Notes under the pieces: model-generated
Database searches by the model: none
Told to the model about the DNA's origin: nothing
The model's input: only the letters and a program-made list of their open reading frames with translations
Origin: Micrococcales bacterium 73-13
GTDB lineage: Bacteria; Actinomycetota; Actinomycetes; Actinomycetales; Microbacteriaceae
DNA length: 48,104 bases
NCBI GenBank assembly: GCA_001898855.1
Contig: MKVN01000032.1
Location: 66,467 to 114,570, forward strand
Reading direction: 5' to 3'
In this document: in pieces, positions 1 through 8,271 of the stretch
How the letters are laid out: every line of letters starts with the position of its first letter
How positions within the stretch are numbered: the first letter of the stretch is position 1
Made by a program: the position numbers and the translations under genes

Positions 1-793
1 CCTCCCCGCCGGCGACGACGACCTCGTCGCCGTGCCGCGGCAGCAGGTTGTCGGAGCCGTCGACGTGCAGGAACACCAGGCGGCGCGGCGGGTGCCCGAG
101 GTTGTGCACCTTCGCGACCGTCTCCTGGCCGCGGTAGCACCCCTTGTCCAGGTGCACCGCCGAGCGCAGCCAGTCCAGCTCGTGCGGGATGGTGCGCTCG
201 TCGACCTCCGTGGTGAAGGCCGGCCGCCATGCGGCGACGCGCAGCGCCTCCGCGGCCTCGGCGGGGACGACGGGCAGGCCGAGGCCGGCGATCCCGTCGC
301 GCGGGACCACCGCCTCCGACCAGGACCACTGCGCCGCGGGGTGCTCGGCCGCGGTCGCGTACTGGTGCCCGCCGGGCGCGACGCCGGCGCCCCACGGGTC
401 CCGCCAGACGACGACGGCCTCCTCGACGTCGGGCGCGTCGCCCGCGTGTCCGACGACGGCGAACTCCGCCGAGCGGTCCGCGACCTCCACCCGGAGCAGG
501 AACCGCATCCGATCGAGCCAGGCCGCGAGCGCCGGCGCCTCGGCCGAGTCGACGACGAGCCAGGTCGTCGCGCCGTCGTCGACGACGCGCAGCGCGTGCT
601 CGATGCGTCCGTTCGGATCGAGCAGCAGCGTCTCGGCCGAGACCCCGGGCGCGAGGGCGGCGAGCGCCTGCGAGGTGACGGAGTCGAGCCAGCCGAGCCG
701 GTCGGGGCCGCTCACGGTCACGACGCCGCGGTCGAGGACGGCGACGGCGCGGCCCTCGACGAGCGCGCGCTGGTCCTCGAACGGCGAGGCCAT
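1..793 (-). CDS. ygfZ: YgfZ/GcvT-family folate-binding protein (3' end beyond window)
   Basis: This is a tetrahydrofolate-binding protein of the YgfZ/CAF17 family, which helps build or repair Fe-S clusters in other enzymes in the cytoplasm. The reverse strand reads MASPFEDQRALVEGRAV and runs open to base 1, so the C-terminus is missing. The family signature KGCYRGQE, with its conserved Cys, lies near the left edge at about residues 215-222. The ATG at 793 shares one base with the TGA of the upstream nitrobindin-like gene, so the two are probably translated together. The same pairing of a ygfZ-like and an FABP-family gene is known near glnR in mycobacteria. The family call is firm; the actual client enzymes are unknown. 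Confidence 0.88.
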   Translation of the reverse strand, partial: MASPFEDQRALVEGRAVAVLDRGVVTVSGPDRLGWLDSVTSQALAALAPGVSAETLLLDPNGRIEHALRVVDDGATTWLVVDSAEAPALAAWLDRMRFLLRVEVADRSAEFAVVGHAGDAPDVEEAVVVWRDPWGAGVAPGGHQYATAAEHPAAQWSWSEAVVPRDGIAGLGLPVVPAEAAEALRVAAWRPAFTTEVDERTIPHELDWLRSAVHLDKGCYRGQETVAKVHNLGHPPRRLVFLHVDGSDNLLPRHGDEVVVAGGE

Positions 794-1437
794 CAGTCGA
801 CCCTCGCGAGCCGCGCCGAGGCGTGCGTGCGCAGGTCCTGGCCGAGCGCGGCCATGTCCCACGCCCAGAGCAGGTGGCCCTCGACGAGCCCGTACAGCCG
901 CGTCGCCGCGGCGTAGTGCTTCGCCGTCTCGCTGCGCACGACGGCGTCCGTGCCGAGGTCGATCCGGGGACCCTTGACCTGGCCGAGATAGAACTCCGAC
1001 ACCCCGGTCGGGTGCACGATCGCGACCTCGATGTCGAAGCCGCCATCCGCGTTCCGCAGCGCCTCGACCTCGTCGGCGGTCGCATAGGGACGCGGGCCGA
1101 CGCCGGGGAGCATCCCCGGGCCCGGATCCGCGTCGCCGAGCGGGCGGTGCAGCCGCCAGTAGCCGGACTCCGCGACGTGCGCGACCGGGGCCGCGTCATC
1201 CGCGGCGTCCTCGCCCGGTGCCGGCAGCAGCCAGGTCGCCGAGGCGTAGTCGAGGTAGGGCAGGCCGTCGTGCGAGAACGAGATCCGCTGGCCGAACTCC
1301 GCGGTGCGGTGCACGCCCGGGCCCGAGCCGTCGGCGGCGTCGACCACGTAGTCGATGACGCCGGTGCCCTCCCACACCCCGATCAGCCAGGACAGCGGGA
1401 CGAGCTCCGCCGGGACGCTCGAGTCGAAGGCGAACAC
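793..1437 (-). CDS. Nitrobindin-like / FABP-family haem-binding beta-barrel protein (DUF1794)
   Basis: A 214-residue protein of the DUF1794/nitrobindin family, 10-stranded barrels that bind ferric haem and, in studied members, isomerise peroxynitrite or bind NO. The N-terminal signature LIGVWEGTGVIDY (about residues 18-30) and the C-terminal block GHLLWAWDMAALGQ, which carries the region of the haem-ligand His, are both visible. There is no signal peptide, so it should be cytosolic. An acidic Asp/Ala-rich insertion (around residues 72-84) is absent from short homologues. It lies immediately upstream of ygfZ with a TGATG overlap. The family is clear; enzymatic activity here is inferred. Confidence 0.82.
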   Translation of the reverse strand: MFAFDSSVPAELVPLSWLIGVWEGTGVIDYVVDAADGSGPGVHRTAEFGQRISFSHDGLPYLDYASATWLLPAPGEDAADDAAPVAHVAESGYWRLHRPLGDADPGPGMLPGVGPRPYATADEVEALRNADGGFDIEVAIVHPTGVSEFYLGQVKGPRIDLGTDAVVRSETAKHYAAATRLYGLVEGHLLWAWDMAALGQDLRTHASARLARVD

Positions 1438-1465
1438 GGGACCGCTCCCTGCGTTCAGCGGCGGC

Positions 1466-1576
1466 TCAGTGCTGGCCGCGGAACAGGTTGACGATGACGA
1501 CGACGGCCGTGAACGCGATCGCGAGCGACGCGAGGCCGAGCAGGCCGACGAAGAAGAGCTCGAGCGCGAACGTCAT
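1466..1576 (-). CDS. 36-residue single-pass membrane microprotein
   Basis: A short frame encodes 36 residues: MTFALELFFVGLLG, then a continuous hydrophobic helix to about residue 31, ending NLFRGQH. It would be a single membrane helix with a short positively charged tail. Support for a real gene: a TAGGCT -10 box lies 6 nt before the ATG, exactly as for other genes here; codon third positions are G/C-rich; and it fills a gap between two same-strand genes. I recognise no named family. It may act as an accessory helix to a membrane complex (inference only). Confidence 0.6.
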   Translation of the reverse strand: MTFALELFFVGLLGLASLAIAFTAVVVIVNLFRGQH

Positions 1577-1582
1577 GCCGCC

Positions 1583-1588
1583 AGCCTA
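1583..1588 (-). promoter_or_regulatory. -10 box of the 36-residue microprotein gene
   Basis: TAGGCT on the reverse strand, 6 nt before the ATG at 1576. Transcription would begin at the A of ATG, giving a leaderless mRNA. Confidence 0.5.
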
Positions 1589-1614
1589 CCCCTTCGCACC
1601 CGGCGCGGACCCGC

Positions 1615-1881
1615 TCAGGCCAGGCCGACCAGCCAGAGCACGAGCGAGGCGACCGCGAAGATCAGCACGACGCCGCTCACCGCGACGCCCGCGCGGCCGA
1701 CGAAGCCCTCCGGGGCCCTGGTCGCGACCTGCAGCGCGAGCGCGACGATGACGCACAGGCCGCAGGCCGCCGGGATCCACAGCGTCCAGCCGCCGCGGAC
1801 CGGCGTCACGGCGATCACGACGGCCGCGACGAGCGCGATCGCCCAGGCCGGCGCGATGCTCCACGCGGCGAGCTTGACCAT
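1615..1881 (-). CDS. Small three-helix membrane protein of unknown function
   Basis: An 88-residue, very hydrophobic protein with three likely membrane helices (about residues 8-26, 33-51 and 66-86) and short basic or acidic loops (TPVRGG; TRAPEGFVGRAG). No catalytic motif or named family is recognised. It starts at ATG 1881 behind a TAGGAT -10 box with a 6-nt gap, so it is probably leaderless. It diverges from glnR, whose promoter occupies the same 68-bp interval. It may be co-transcribed with the 36-residue gene downstream, though that gene has its own -10. Function cannot be stated. Confidence 0.65.
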   Translation of the reverse strand: MVKLAAWSIAPAWAIALVAAVVIAVTPVRGGWTLWIPAACGLCVIVALALQVATRAPEGFVGRAGVAVSGVVLIFAVASLVLWLVGLA

Positions 1882-1887
1882 TCCGAA

Positions 1888-1893
1888 ATCCTA
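1888..1893 (-). promoter_or_regulatory. -10 box of the 88-residue membrane protein gene
   Basis: TAGGAT on the reverse strand, 6 nt before the ATG at 1881. The arrangement predicts a leaderless transcript. Confidence 0.5.
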
Positions 1894-1922
1894 GCGACGG
1901 CCGTCCGGCGGGCGCCGTCGCC

Positions 1923-1945
1923 TAAACTGGCTGCGTTCCAGGAGG
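1923..1945 (+). promoter_or_regulatory. glnR promoter -10 and ribosome-binding site
   Basis: TAAACT (1923-1928) is a good -10 box. AGGAGG (1940-1945) lies 4 nt before the GTG at 1950. Unlike many neighbours, this gene has a short 5' leader with a strong Shine-Dalgarno sequence. Confidence 0.5.
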
Positions 1946-1949
1946 TCGC

Positions 1950-2645
1950 GTGGCCCAGCTGTTGATCCTCACCTCCTCGGGTGAGGCCGAGGTGGTCCCC
2001 GCGCTCGGGCTGCTCTCGCACAGCGTCAAGCAGATCCCCGCGGCCCCCGCGTCGCTCGTCGCCGCGCCGGTCGCCGACCTCATCCTGGTGGACGCGCGCC
2101 ACGACCTGGCGAGCGCGAAGAGCCTCTGCAGGATCCTCAACACGACCGGCATCGACGTCCCGCTGCTGCTCGTGCTCACCGAGGGCGGCCTCACCGCGGT
2201 CTCCGCCGACTGGGGCGTCGACGACGTGCTGCTGCACACGGTCGGCCCCGCCGAGGCGCACGCCCGCATCCGGCTCGCGATCGGCCGCCGGTCGCTGGAG
2301 CAGGCCTCGACGAAGATCCAGACCTCCGGGGTCGTCATCGACGAGGCGAGCTACTCGGCGAAGGTGCACGGCCGCACGCTCGACCTCACGTTCAAGGAGT
2401 TCGAGCTGCTGCGCTTCCTGGCCGGGCACCCGTCGCGGGTGTTCACCCGCGAGCAGCTGCTCAGCGAGGTGTGGGGCTACGACTACTTCGGCGGCACCCG
2501 CACCGTGGACGTGCACGTCCGGCGGCTGCGCGCCAAGCTCGGCGAGCTCGACTCGCTGATCGGCACCGTCCGGAACGTCGGCTACCGCTTCAACGTGCAC
2601 GAGGACGAGGTCGCCGACCGGATCGCCGAGCCGGCCGCCAAGTAG
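1950..2645 (+). CDS. glnR: GlnR-type orphan OmpR-family response regulator
   Basis: A 231-residue regulator matching actinobacterial GlnR, which controls nitrogen assimilation without a partner kinase. The N-terminal receiver-like domain (about 1-120) carries LILVDARHD with Asp48 at the position of the classical phospho-acceptor. The C-terminal winged helix (about 130-215) has the highly conserved run [16 protein letters not shown], then [21 protein letters not shown] for DNA recognition. Family knowledge: GlnR dimerises through this Asp without phosphorylation. The GTG start follows AGGAGG. Its position just upstream of ppk and pst resembles mycobacteria (Rv0818 near pst genes), hinting at nitrogen/phosphate cross-talk. 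A different OmpR-like role cannot be excluded. Confidence 0.82.
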   Translation: MAQLLILTSSGEAEVVPALGLLSHSVKQIPAAPASLVAAPVADLILVDARHDLASAKSLCRILNTTGIDVPLLLVLTEGGLTAVSADWGVDDVLLHTVGPAEAHARIRLAIGRRSLEQASTKIQTSGVVIDEASYSAKVHGRTLDLTFKEFELLRFLAGHPSRVFTREQLLSEVWGYDYFGGTRTVDVHVRRLRAKLGELDSLIGTVRNVGYRFNVHEDEVADRIAEPAAK

Positions 2646-2673
2646 TCCGAGCGGCCGAGGCCGAGGCCTCCCC

Positions 2674-2695
2674 GTTCATCGCCCGTTCACGTCGG
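2674..2695 (+). promoter_or_regulatory. PHO box (PhoP-type direct repeat) upstream of ppk
   Basis: Two 11-bp repeats in exact register, GTTCATCGCCC (2674-2684) and GTTCACGTCGG (2685-2695), match the actinobacterial PhoP/PHO-box pattern G(G/T)TCAYYYR(C/G)G. The repeats end 6 bp before a CAGAAT -10 box, where they would cover the -35 region. This predicts activation of ppk by the phosphate-starvation regulator. Confidence 0.8.
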
Positions 2696-2701
2696 GAACG
2701 G

Positions 2702-2707
2702 CAGAAT
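2702..2707 (+). promoter_or_regulatory. -10 box of ppk
   Basis: CAGAAT with a 6-nt gap to the ATG at 2714. It predicts a leaderless ppk mRNA, with the PHO box standing in for a -35. Confidence 0.5.
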
Positions 2708-2713
2708 GGTGCG

Positions 2714-4975
2714 ATGGACGTCACGGACCTCGAGGACACGGTCGCCGGCGACGGCCTCGACGAGTACGACGACGAGGACCTGGTCGCGGCGCCCGAGGCC
2801 GACGACCTGCCGCCCGAGCGCTACCTCGATCGCGAGATCTCCTGGCTGGGCTTCAACCAGCGCGTGCTCGAGCTCGCCGAGGACGAGGCGACGCCGCTGC
2901 TCGAGCGGGCGAACTTCGCGGCGATCTTCGCGAGCAACCTCGACGAGTTCTTCATGGTCCGCGTCGCCGGCCTGAAGCGCCGGATCATGACCGGCCTCGC
3001 CGTGCCGACGAACATCGGCACGCCGCCGCAGGAGGTCTACGCGGCGATCAGCGCGAAGGCGCACGAGCTGCAGGAGCGCCACGCGCGCTCGTTCAACCAG
3101 TCGCTGAAGCCGGCGCTGCGCGCCGCCGGCATCCAGATCGAGCAGTGGGCCGACCTCGACGCCCGCGACCGGGCGCGGATCGACGACGTGTTCCGCGCGC
3201 AGATCTTCCCGGTGCTGATGCCGCTCGCGGTCGATCCCGCGCACCCCTTCCCCTACATCTCCGGCCTGTCGCTGAGCCTGTCGGTCCGGGTGCGCAACCC
3301 GCGGACCGACCGCGAGGAGTTCGCCCGGGTCAAGGTGCCGACGAACCTGCCCCGCTTCATCCACCTGCCGGAGGACGGCACCGATCGGATGCGCTTCATC
3401 GCCCTCGAGGACCTCATCGGCAACCATCTGCACGAGCTGTTCCCCGGCATGGAGATCCTCGCCCACCACGCCTTCCGGGTGACCAGGAACGAGGACGTCG
3501 AGGTCGACGAGGACGAGTCGGAGAACCTCATCCAGGCGCTCGAGCAGCAGGTCCTGAACCGCCGCTTCGGGCCGCCGATCCGGCTCGAGGTGTCGGAGGA
3601 CATGGACCTGACGACCCTCGAGCTGCTGGTGCGCGAGCTCGCCATCACCGAGCAGGAGGTGTACCGGCTGCCCGCGCCGCTCGACCTGCGCGGCCTGTTC
3701 CAGTTCGGCGCGATCGACCGGCCGGCGCTGAAGTACCCGAGGCACGTCCCGACCACCTCGGTCTCGCTGCTGCCGAGCGAGGCGAGCCCGGAGACCGACG
3801 TGTTCGCGGCGATCTCGCGCGGGGACATCCTGGTCCACCACCCCTACGAGTCGTTCTCGACGAGCGTGCAGGCGTTCATCGAGGCCGCGGCGCACGACCC
3901 GAACGTGCTCGCCATCAAGCAGACGCTGTACCGCACCAGCGGCGACAGCCCCATCGTCGAGGCGCTCATCGACGCGGCCGAGTCGGGCAAGGCGGTGCTC
4001 GCGCTGGTGGAGGTGAAGGCCCGCTTCGACGAGTCGGCGAACATCCGCTGGGCGAAGAAGCTGGAGAAGGCGGGGGTGCACGTCGTCTACGGCATCGTCG
4101 GCCTGAAGACGCACAGCAAGCTCGCCTTCGTGGTGCGCCAGGAGGGCGGCCGGCTGCGGCGCTACTCGCACATCGGCACCGGCAACTACAACCCGAAGAC
4201 GGCGCGCATCTACGAGGACCTCGGCCTGTTCACCGCGAGCGAGGCCGTCGGCGAGGACCTCAACCGGCTGTTCAACGAGCTCTCCGGCTACGCGATCGAG
4301 AAGAAGTTCAAGCGCCTGCTGGTCGCGCCGCTGCACCTGCGCAAGGGCCTCATCCGGCTGATCCGCGCCGAGGCCGCGAACGCGGCCGCGGGCCGTCCGT
4401 CCGGCATCCGGCTGAAGATGAACTCGATCGTCGACGAGGCGGTCATCGACGAGCTGTACCGCGCCTCGCGGGCCGGCGTGCCGATCGACCTGGTGATCCG
4501 CGGCATCTGCGGCGTGCGGCCCGGGGTGCCCGGGCTCAGCGAGACGATCCGCGTCCGATCGATCCTCGGGCGCTACCTCGAGCACTCGCGGATCTTCGCC
4601 TTCGAGCACGGCGGCGACCCGGTCGTCTTCATCGGCAGCGCCGACATGATGCACCGCAACCTCGACCGCCGCGTCGAGGTGCTCGTGCGCATCGCCGACC
4701 CGGAGCACGTCCAGGAGCTGCAGGACTACTTCGACCTGCAGCTGGCCGACACGACGAGCTCCTGGCACCTCGACGGCGCCTCCGGCGACTGGGCCCGGCA
4801 CAGCCGCGACGCCGACGGCGCGCTGCTCGACGACGCGCAGGACGTCCTCATGTCGCGGATCGCGGCCCGTCGCCGCTCCGACCTGCGCGGCACGCGGACC
4901 GGCGCGCTGCCGGTGATCCTCACCGGCGAGCTCCCCGTCGTCCGCGACGGCGGCGGGAGCCGTCGGACGTCGTGA
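2714..4975 (+). CDS. ppk1: Polyphosphate kinase PPK1
   Basis: PPK1 reversibly moves the ATP gamma-phosphate onto a growing polyphosphate chain. At 753 residues it is full length. An acidic N-terminal extension (about residues 1-36) precedes the N domain, which begins [19 protein letters not shown]. The two C-terminal phospholipase-D-like domains carry the catalytic His in [16 protein letters not shown] (about residue 485) and the second conserved His in [10 protein letters not shown] (about 623). The ATG at 2714 is chosen because family similarity begins soon after it and a -10 box lies 6 nt upstream. A longer frame opens upstream at 2471, but it overlaps glnR and has no similarity. The PHO box predicts induction when phosphate is scarce, together with pst. 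Confidence 0.96.
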   Translation: MDVTDLEDTVAGDGLDEYDDEDLVAAPEADDLPPERYLDREISWLGFNQRVLELAEDEATPLLERANFAAIFASNLDEFFMVRVAGLKRRIMTGLAVPTNIGTPPQEVYAAISAKAHELQERHARSFNQSLKPALRAAGIQIEQWADLDARDRARIDDVFRAQIFPVLMPLAVDPAHPFPYISGLSLSLSVRVRNPRTDREEFARVKVPTNLPRFIHLPEDGTDRMRFIALEDLIGNHLHELFPGMEILAHHAFRVTRNEDVEVDEDESENLIQALEQQVLNRRFGPPIRLEVSEDMDLTTLELLVRELAITEQEVYRLPAPLDLRGLFQFGAIDRPALKYPRHVPTTSVSLLPSEASPETDVFAAISRGDILVHHPYESFSTSVQAFIEAAAHDPNVLAIKQTLYRTSGDSPIVEALIDAAESGKAVLALVEVKARFDESANIRWAKKLEKAGVHVVYGIVGLKTHSKLAFVVRQEGGRLRRYSHIGTGNYNPKTARIYEDLGLFTASEAVGEDLNRLFNELSGYAIEKKFKRLLVAPLHLRKGLIRLIRAEAANAAAGRPSGIRLKMNSIVDEAVIDELYRASRAGVPIDLVIRGICGVRPGVPGLSETIRVRSILGRYLEHSRIFAFEHGGDPVVFIGSADMMHRNLDRRVEVLVRIADPEHVQELQDYFDLQLADTTSSWHLDGASGDWARHSRDADGALLDDAQDVLMSRIAARRRSDLRGTRTGALPVILTGELPVVRDGGGSRRTS

Positions 4976-5033
4976 GCGCCGCGGGCGGGACGACGAGCTG
5001 CTCGCCGCCGGGACGGCGCCCGCCTGCATCGGG

Positions 5034-5039
5034 TAGCGT
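5034..5039 (+). promoter_or_regulatory. -10 box of the Nudix/phosphatase gene
   Basis: TAGCGT, 6 nt before the GTG at 5046. A leaderless transcript is predicted, independent of ppk read-through. Confidence 0.5.
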
Positions 5040-5045
5040 GAGCCG

Positions 5046-5975
5046 GTGACCGACGCGACCGTCTACGCCGCCGGCGTCCTGTGCTGGCGGGAGACCGCCG
5101 AGGGCGTGAAGGTCCTGCTGGTGCGCCGGCCCGACTACGGCGACGTCTCGGTGCCGAAGGGCAAGCGCGACCCGGGCGAGCTGCTGCCGGAGACCGCGGT
5201 GCGCGAGCTGCGCGAGGAGACCGGCATCGAGGCGACGCTCGGCGCGCCGATCGGCGACACGAGCTACACCGCGGGCGGACGCCCGAAGTTCGTGCAGTAC
5301 TGGGCTGCCGAGGTGCTCGGGCACCAGGTGGAGACGGCCCGCTTCACGCCGAACGACGAGATCTCGGCCGTCGACTGGGTGCCGATCGCGCAGGCGCGCA
5401 GGCTCGTCTCCTACGCGCGCGACCGCGAGATGATCGCCGCCCTCGCCGACCGGATCCGGCGGGGCGCGGCCAGGACGTTCTCGATCACGATCCTCCGGCA
5501 CGGCAAGGCGATCCCGCCCGGCGACTGGGACGGCCCGGACGCGACCCGGCCGCTGCTGCATCGCGGGCTCGAGCAGGCGATGACCGACGCGCCCTCGATC
5601 GCGGCGTTCGGCCCGACGCGGCTGATCTCGAGCCCGGCGACCCGCTGCCTGACGACGATCGAGCCCACCTCCCGGCTCGCCGGCCTGCCGGTCAAGGCCG
5701 CCGCCGGGATCTCGCAGGACGCCCACGAAGCCGGCCGCTCGAAGGCGGCCGAGCAGATCGCGAAGCAGCTGCAGCGCCGGCAGAACGTCGTGCTCTGCAG
5801 CCACGGCCCGGTCATCCCCGAGCTCGTCGAGGCGATCCGGCACGGCGCCGCCGCCCACCGCACCGGGCTGCAGCGCGCGGCGAGCCTGGCGACCGGCGCG
5901 TTCGCGGTGCTGCACCTGACGACGGAGACGACCAAGCCCCGGCTGGTCGAGGTGGAGCTCCACGGCGGCGTCTGA
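5046..5975 (+). CDS. mutT1: MutT1-type Nudix hydrolase with C-terminal histidine phosphatase domain
   Basis: A 309-residue two-domain protein. The N-terminal Nudix domain has a complete Nudix box, G-x5-E-x7-REUxEExGU, from GKRDPGE to REETGIEA (about residues 38-62). The C-terminal phosphoglycerate-mutase-like domain has the phospho-acceptor motif LRHGK (about residue 150), the supporting SSPATRC, and CSHGPVIPE near the end. In mycobacteria this architecture (MutT1) hydrolyses 8-oxo-dGTP and 8-oxo-GTP stepwise and also diadenosine polyphosphates, cleaning the nucleotide pool. It starts with GTG behind a -10 box 6 nt away. ppk lies 70 bp upstream. Both deal with phosphoanhydrides, but shared regulation is not shown. 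Confidence 0.88.
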   Translation: MTDATVYAAGVLCWRETAEGVKVLLVRRPDYGDVSVPKGKRDPGELLPETAVRELREETGIEATLGAPIGDTSYTAGGRPKFVQYWAAEVLGHQVETARFTPNDEISAVDWVPIAQARRLVSYARDREMIAALADRIRRGAARTFSITILRHGKAIPPGDWDGPDATRPLLHRGLEQAMTDAPSIAAFGPTRLISSPATRCLTTIEPTSRLAGLPVKAAAGISQDAHEAGRSKAAEQIAKQLQRRQNVVLCSHGPVIPELVEAIRHGAAAHRTGLQRAASLATGAFAVLHLTTETTKPRLVEVELHGGV

Positions 5976-6002
5976 TCGCCCCTCCGCCCCGCCCCGGGGA
6001 CC

Positions 6003-6057
6003 GTTCACCTCCCGTTCACCCGGGCACCCCGATCCCGTCACCCTCCGTGCGTAGCGT
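6003..6057 (+). promoter_or_regulatory. PHO box array and -10 of the pst operon
   Basis: Consecutive 11-bp repeats: GTTCACCTCCC (6003-6013), GTTCACCCGGG (6014-6024), a degenerate unit (6025-6035), then CGTCACCCTCC (6036-6046) in the same register. TAGCGT (6052-6057) follows as the -10. Two strong plus two weaker units suggest cooperative PhoP binding over the -35. Confidence 0.82.
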
Positions 6058-6112
6058 GACCGCCGGACCGCACCGGTCCGTGTTCTGATCACAAACCCCC
6101 GAAGGGACACTC

Positions 6113-7213
6113 GTGAAGCTCACGAAGCTCGGCACCATCGGTGCCATCGTCGCGGTCGGCGCGCTCGCGCTCACCGGCTGCGCCGCCAACGAGGGCGCCA
6201 AGCCCGCGCCGTCGGCGGCGCCGACCGAGGCCCCGGCCTCGACGCTCGCCGGCACGATCGCCGGTGCCGGCGCGTCCTCGCAGGGCGCCGCCCAGGAGTC
6301 CTGGATCGCGGCGTTCCAGACCGAGAACCCCGACGTCACGATCTCCTACGACCCGTCCGGCTCCGGCGCGGGCCGCGAGGCCTTCATCGGCGGCGGCGTC
6401 TCCTACGCCGGCACCGACTCGGCGCTCTCCGACGACGAGATCGCGGGCGGCTTCGAGGGCTGCGTCGCCGACTCGTTCATCCAGGTCCCGGCGTTCATCG
6501 ACCCGATCGCGGTCGTCTTCAACCTGCCGGGCGTCGCCCAGCTGAACCTCGACGCCCCGACGATCGCCAAGATCTTCAAGGGCGAGATCACCGACTGGTC
6601 CGATGCGGCCATCGCCGCGCAGAACAGCGGCTGGTCGACCAGCGGCCCGATCACCGCGGTGCACCGCTCGGACGACTCCGGCACCACCAAGAACTTCGCG
6701 GACTACCTGTCCAAGGTCGCCCCCGACGTGTGGACCGAGAAGCCGGCCGACCCGTTCCCGTACAGCACCGGCACCGGCGCGCAGGGGACCTCCGGCGTCA
6801 TCGAGGCCGTGAAGTCGGCGCAGGGCGCGATCGGCTACGCCGCCGCGTCGCGCGCCGGCGACCTCGGCATCGCGCGGATCAAGGTCGGCGACCAGTACGT
6901 CGCGTTCTCGGACGAGGCCGCGGCCGCGGTCGTCGCGGGCTCGCCGGCGGCCGACAACGCCTCGGCGACGAACCTCGCGATCAAGCTGAACCGCAAGACG
7001 ACCAACCCGGCGGAGTACCCGCTCGTGCTCGTCTCGTACCTGATCGCCTGCGGCGAGTACAAGGACGCGGCCGTCGCCCCGCTGGTCAAGGCCTACATCG
7101 GCTACGTGACCTCGGCGGCGGGCCAGGCCGCGGCGGCGGAGACCGGCTCCGCGCCGCTGTCCGCCGACCAGATCGCGGCCGTCCAGGCGGTCGTCGCGAC
7201 GATCGTCGAGTAA
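6113..7213 (+). CDS. pstS: Phosphate ABC transporter substrate-binding lipoprotein PstS
   Basis: PstS captures inorganic phosphate outside the membrane and passes it to PstCA. The 366-residue product has a lipoprotein signal peptide with lipobox LTGC (Cys23) and a Pro/Ala-rich tether to about residue 45. Phosphate-binding loops are visible at GAGASSQGAAQESW, DPSGSGAGREAF and HRSDDSGTTKNF. The GTG start follows GAAGGGA. A strong PHO-box promoter drives it. A large hairpin right after the stop codon separates it from pstC, as in many pst operons where the binding protein is needed in excess. Confidence 0.96.
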   Translation: MKLTKLGTIGAIVAVGALALTGCAANEGAKPAPSAAPTEAPASTLAGTIAGAGASSQGAAQESWIAAFQTENPDVTISYDPSGSGAGREAFIGGGVSYAGTDSALSDDEIAGGFEGCVADSFIQVPAFIDPIAVVFNLPGVAQLNLDAPTIAKIFKGEITDWSDAAIAAQNSGWSTSGPITAVHRSDDSGTTKNFADYLSKVAPDVWTEKPADPFPYSTGTGAQGTSGVIEAVKSAQGAIGYAAASRAGDLGIARIKVGDQYVAFSDEAAAAVVAGSPAADNASATNLAIKLNRKTTNPAEYPLVLVSYLIACGEYKDAAVAPLVKAYIGYVTSAAGQAAAAETGSAPLSADQIAAVQAVVATIVE

Positions 7214-7223
7214 GTAGCATCGA

Positions 7224-7269
7224 CCCGATGCGGGCTGCGGCCGGTTCGACCGCCGCGGCCCGCATCGGG
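7224..7269 (+). terminator. Intra-operon hairpin between pstS and pstC (attenuator or mRNA stabiliser)
   Basis: Perfect 12-bp arms CCCGATGCGGGC (7224-7235) and GCCCGCATCGGG (7258-7269) enclose a further partly paired GCGGCCGGT/ACCGCCGC segment, giving a nearly continuous stem of about 20 bp. There is no T tract, so partial termination or 3'-end protection of pstS mRNA is more likely than full termination. Confidence 0.6.
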
Positions 7270-7322
7270 TGAGCGGGCCGCCCGTGCCCGGAGACCCGGA
7301 CCGACCCACCCGAAAGCAGGAC

Positions 7323-8270
7323 ATGACCGCGACAGCGACGGAGCCCGGCCGCATCCGCGCGAAGGTCCGCCCGGCCGACCGGACCTTCTTCATCTCGGCG
7401 ATCGCCGCCGGCGGCCTCATCCTGGTCGCCCTCGCCGCGGTCGCCGTCTTCCTCATCGCGGAGTCGGCCCCGGCGTTCGTGGGCGACGTCTCCGCGATGA
7501 ACGGCGACCCGGCCAACTTCTGGGTCTACGTCGCCCCGCTCGCCTTCGGCACCGTCTGGTCCGCGTTCCTCGCCCTGCTGTTCGCGCTGCCGCTGTCGAT
7601 CGGCATCGCGCTGTTCATCTCGCACTACGCGCCGCGCCGCGTCGCCCAGGGTCTCGGCTACGTCATCGACCTGCTCGCGGCCGTCCCGTCGGTCGTGTTC
7701 GGCCTCTGGGGCATCAAGGTGCTCGCGCCGGCGATCGTGCCGATCTACGACTGGCTGAACCAGTACCTCGGCTGGCTGCCGTTCTTCGCCGGCCAGGTCG
7801 ACCGCACCGGCCGCACCATCCTCACCGTCGCGATCGTGCTCGCGGTGATGATCATCCCGATCATCACCTCGCTCTGCCGCGAGATCTTCCTGCAGACCCC
7901 GAAGCTGCACGAGGAGGCGGCGCTCGCCCTCGGCGCGACCCGCTGGGAGATGATCCGGATGGCGGTGCTGCCCTTCGGGCGCCCCGGCATCATCTCGGCG
8001 GCGATGCTCGGCCTCGGCCGCGCGCTCGGCGAGACGATGGTGGTCGCGATGCTGCTGTCGCCGGCGCTGGTCATCAGCTTCGTGCTCACCAGCGGCCAGA
8101 ACCCGTCGACGATCGCCGGGAACATCGCGCTCAACTTCCCCGAGGCGCACGGCATCGCCGTCAACGCCCTGATCGCGACCGGCCTGGTGCTGTTCGTGAT
8201 CACCCTCGTCGTCAACTCGGTCGCGCGCTGGGTGATCGCCCGGCGCGCCGCCTTCTCCGGAGCGAACTGA
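7323..8270 (+). CDS. pstC: Phosphate ABC transporter permease PstC
   Basis: PstC forms half of the membrane channel for phosphate import. The 315-residue protein has about six membrane helices. The first is near residues 22-46 and a large periplasmic loop follows. The conserved permease EAA-type loop that contacts PstB reads EEAALALGATRWEMIRMAVLP, around residues 198-218. The ATG at 7323 is preferred over an in-frame upstream codon at 7269 because that codon lies inside the pstS-pstC hairpin and GCAGG precedes the ATG. pstA begins one base after the stop, indicating coupled translation. Confidence 0.94.
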   Translation: MTATATEPGRIRAKVRPADRTFFISAIAAGGLILVALAAVAVFLIAESAPAFVGDVSAMNGDPANFWVYVAPLAFGTVWSAFLALLFALPLSIGIALFISHYAPRRVAQGLGYVIDLLAAVPSVVFGLWGIKVLAPAIVPIYDWLNQYLGWLPFFAGQVDRTGRTILTVAIVLAVMIIPIITSLCREIFLQTPKLHEEAALALGATRWEMIRMAVLPFGRPGIISAAMLGLGRALGETMVVAMLLSPALVISFVLTSGQNPSTIAGNIALNFPEAHGIAVNALIATGLVLFVITLVVNSVARWVIARRAAFSGAN

Positions 8271-8271
8271 C

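Noticed and set aside
2687..5029. A 780-codon open frame antisense to ppk
   Set aside because: It mirrors the ppk coding strand, has repetitive Arg/Val/Gly composition, no ribosome site and no family similarity. It is an artefact of high GC.
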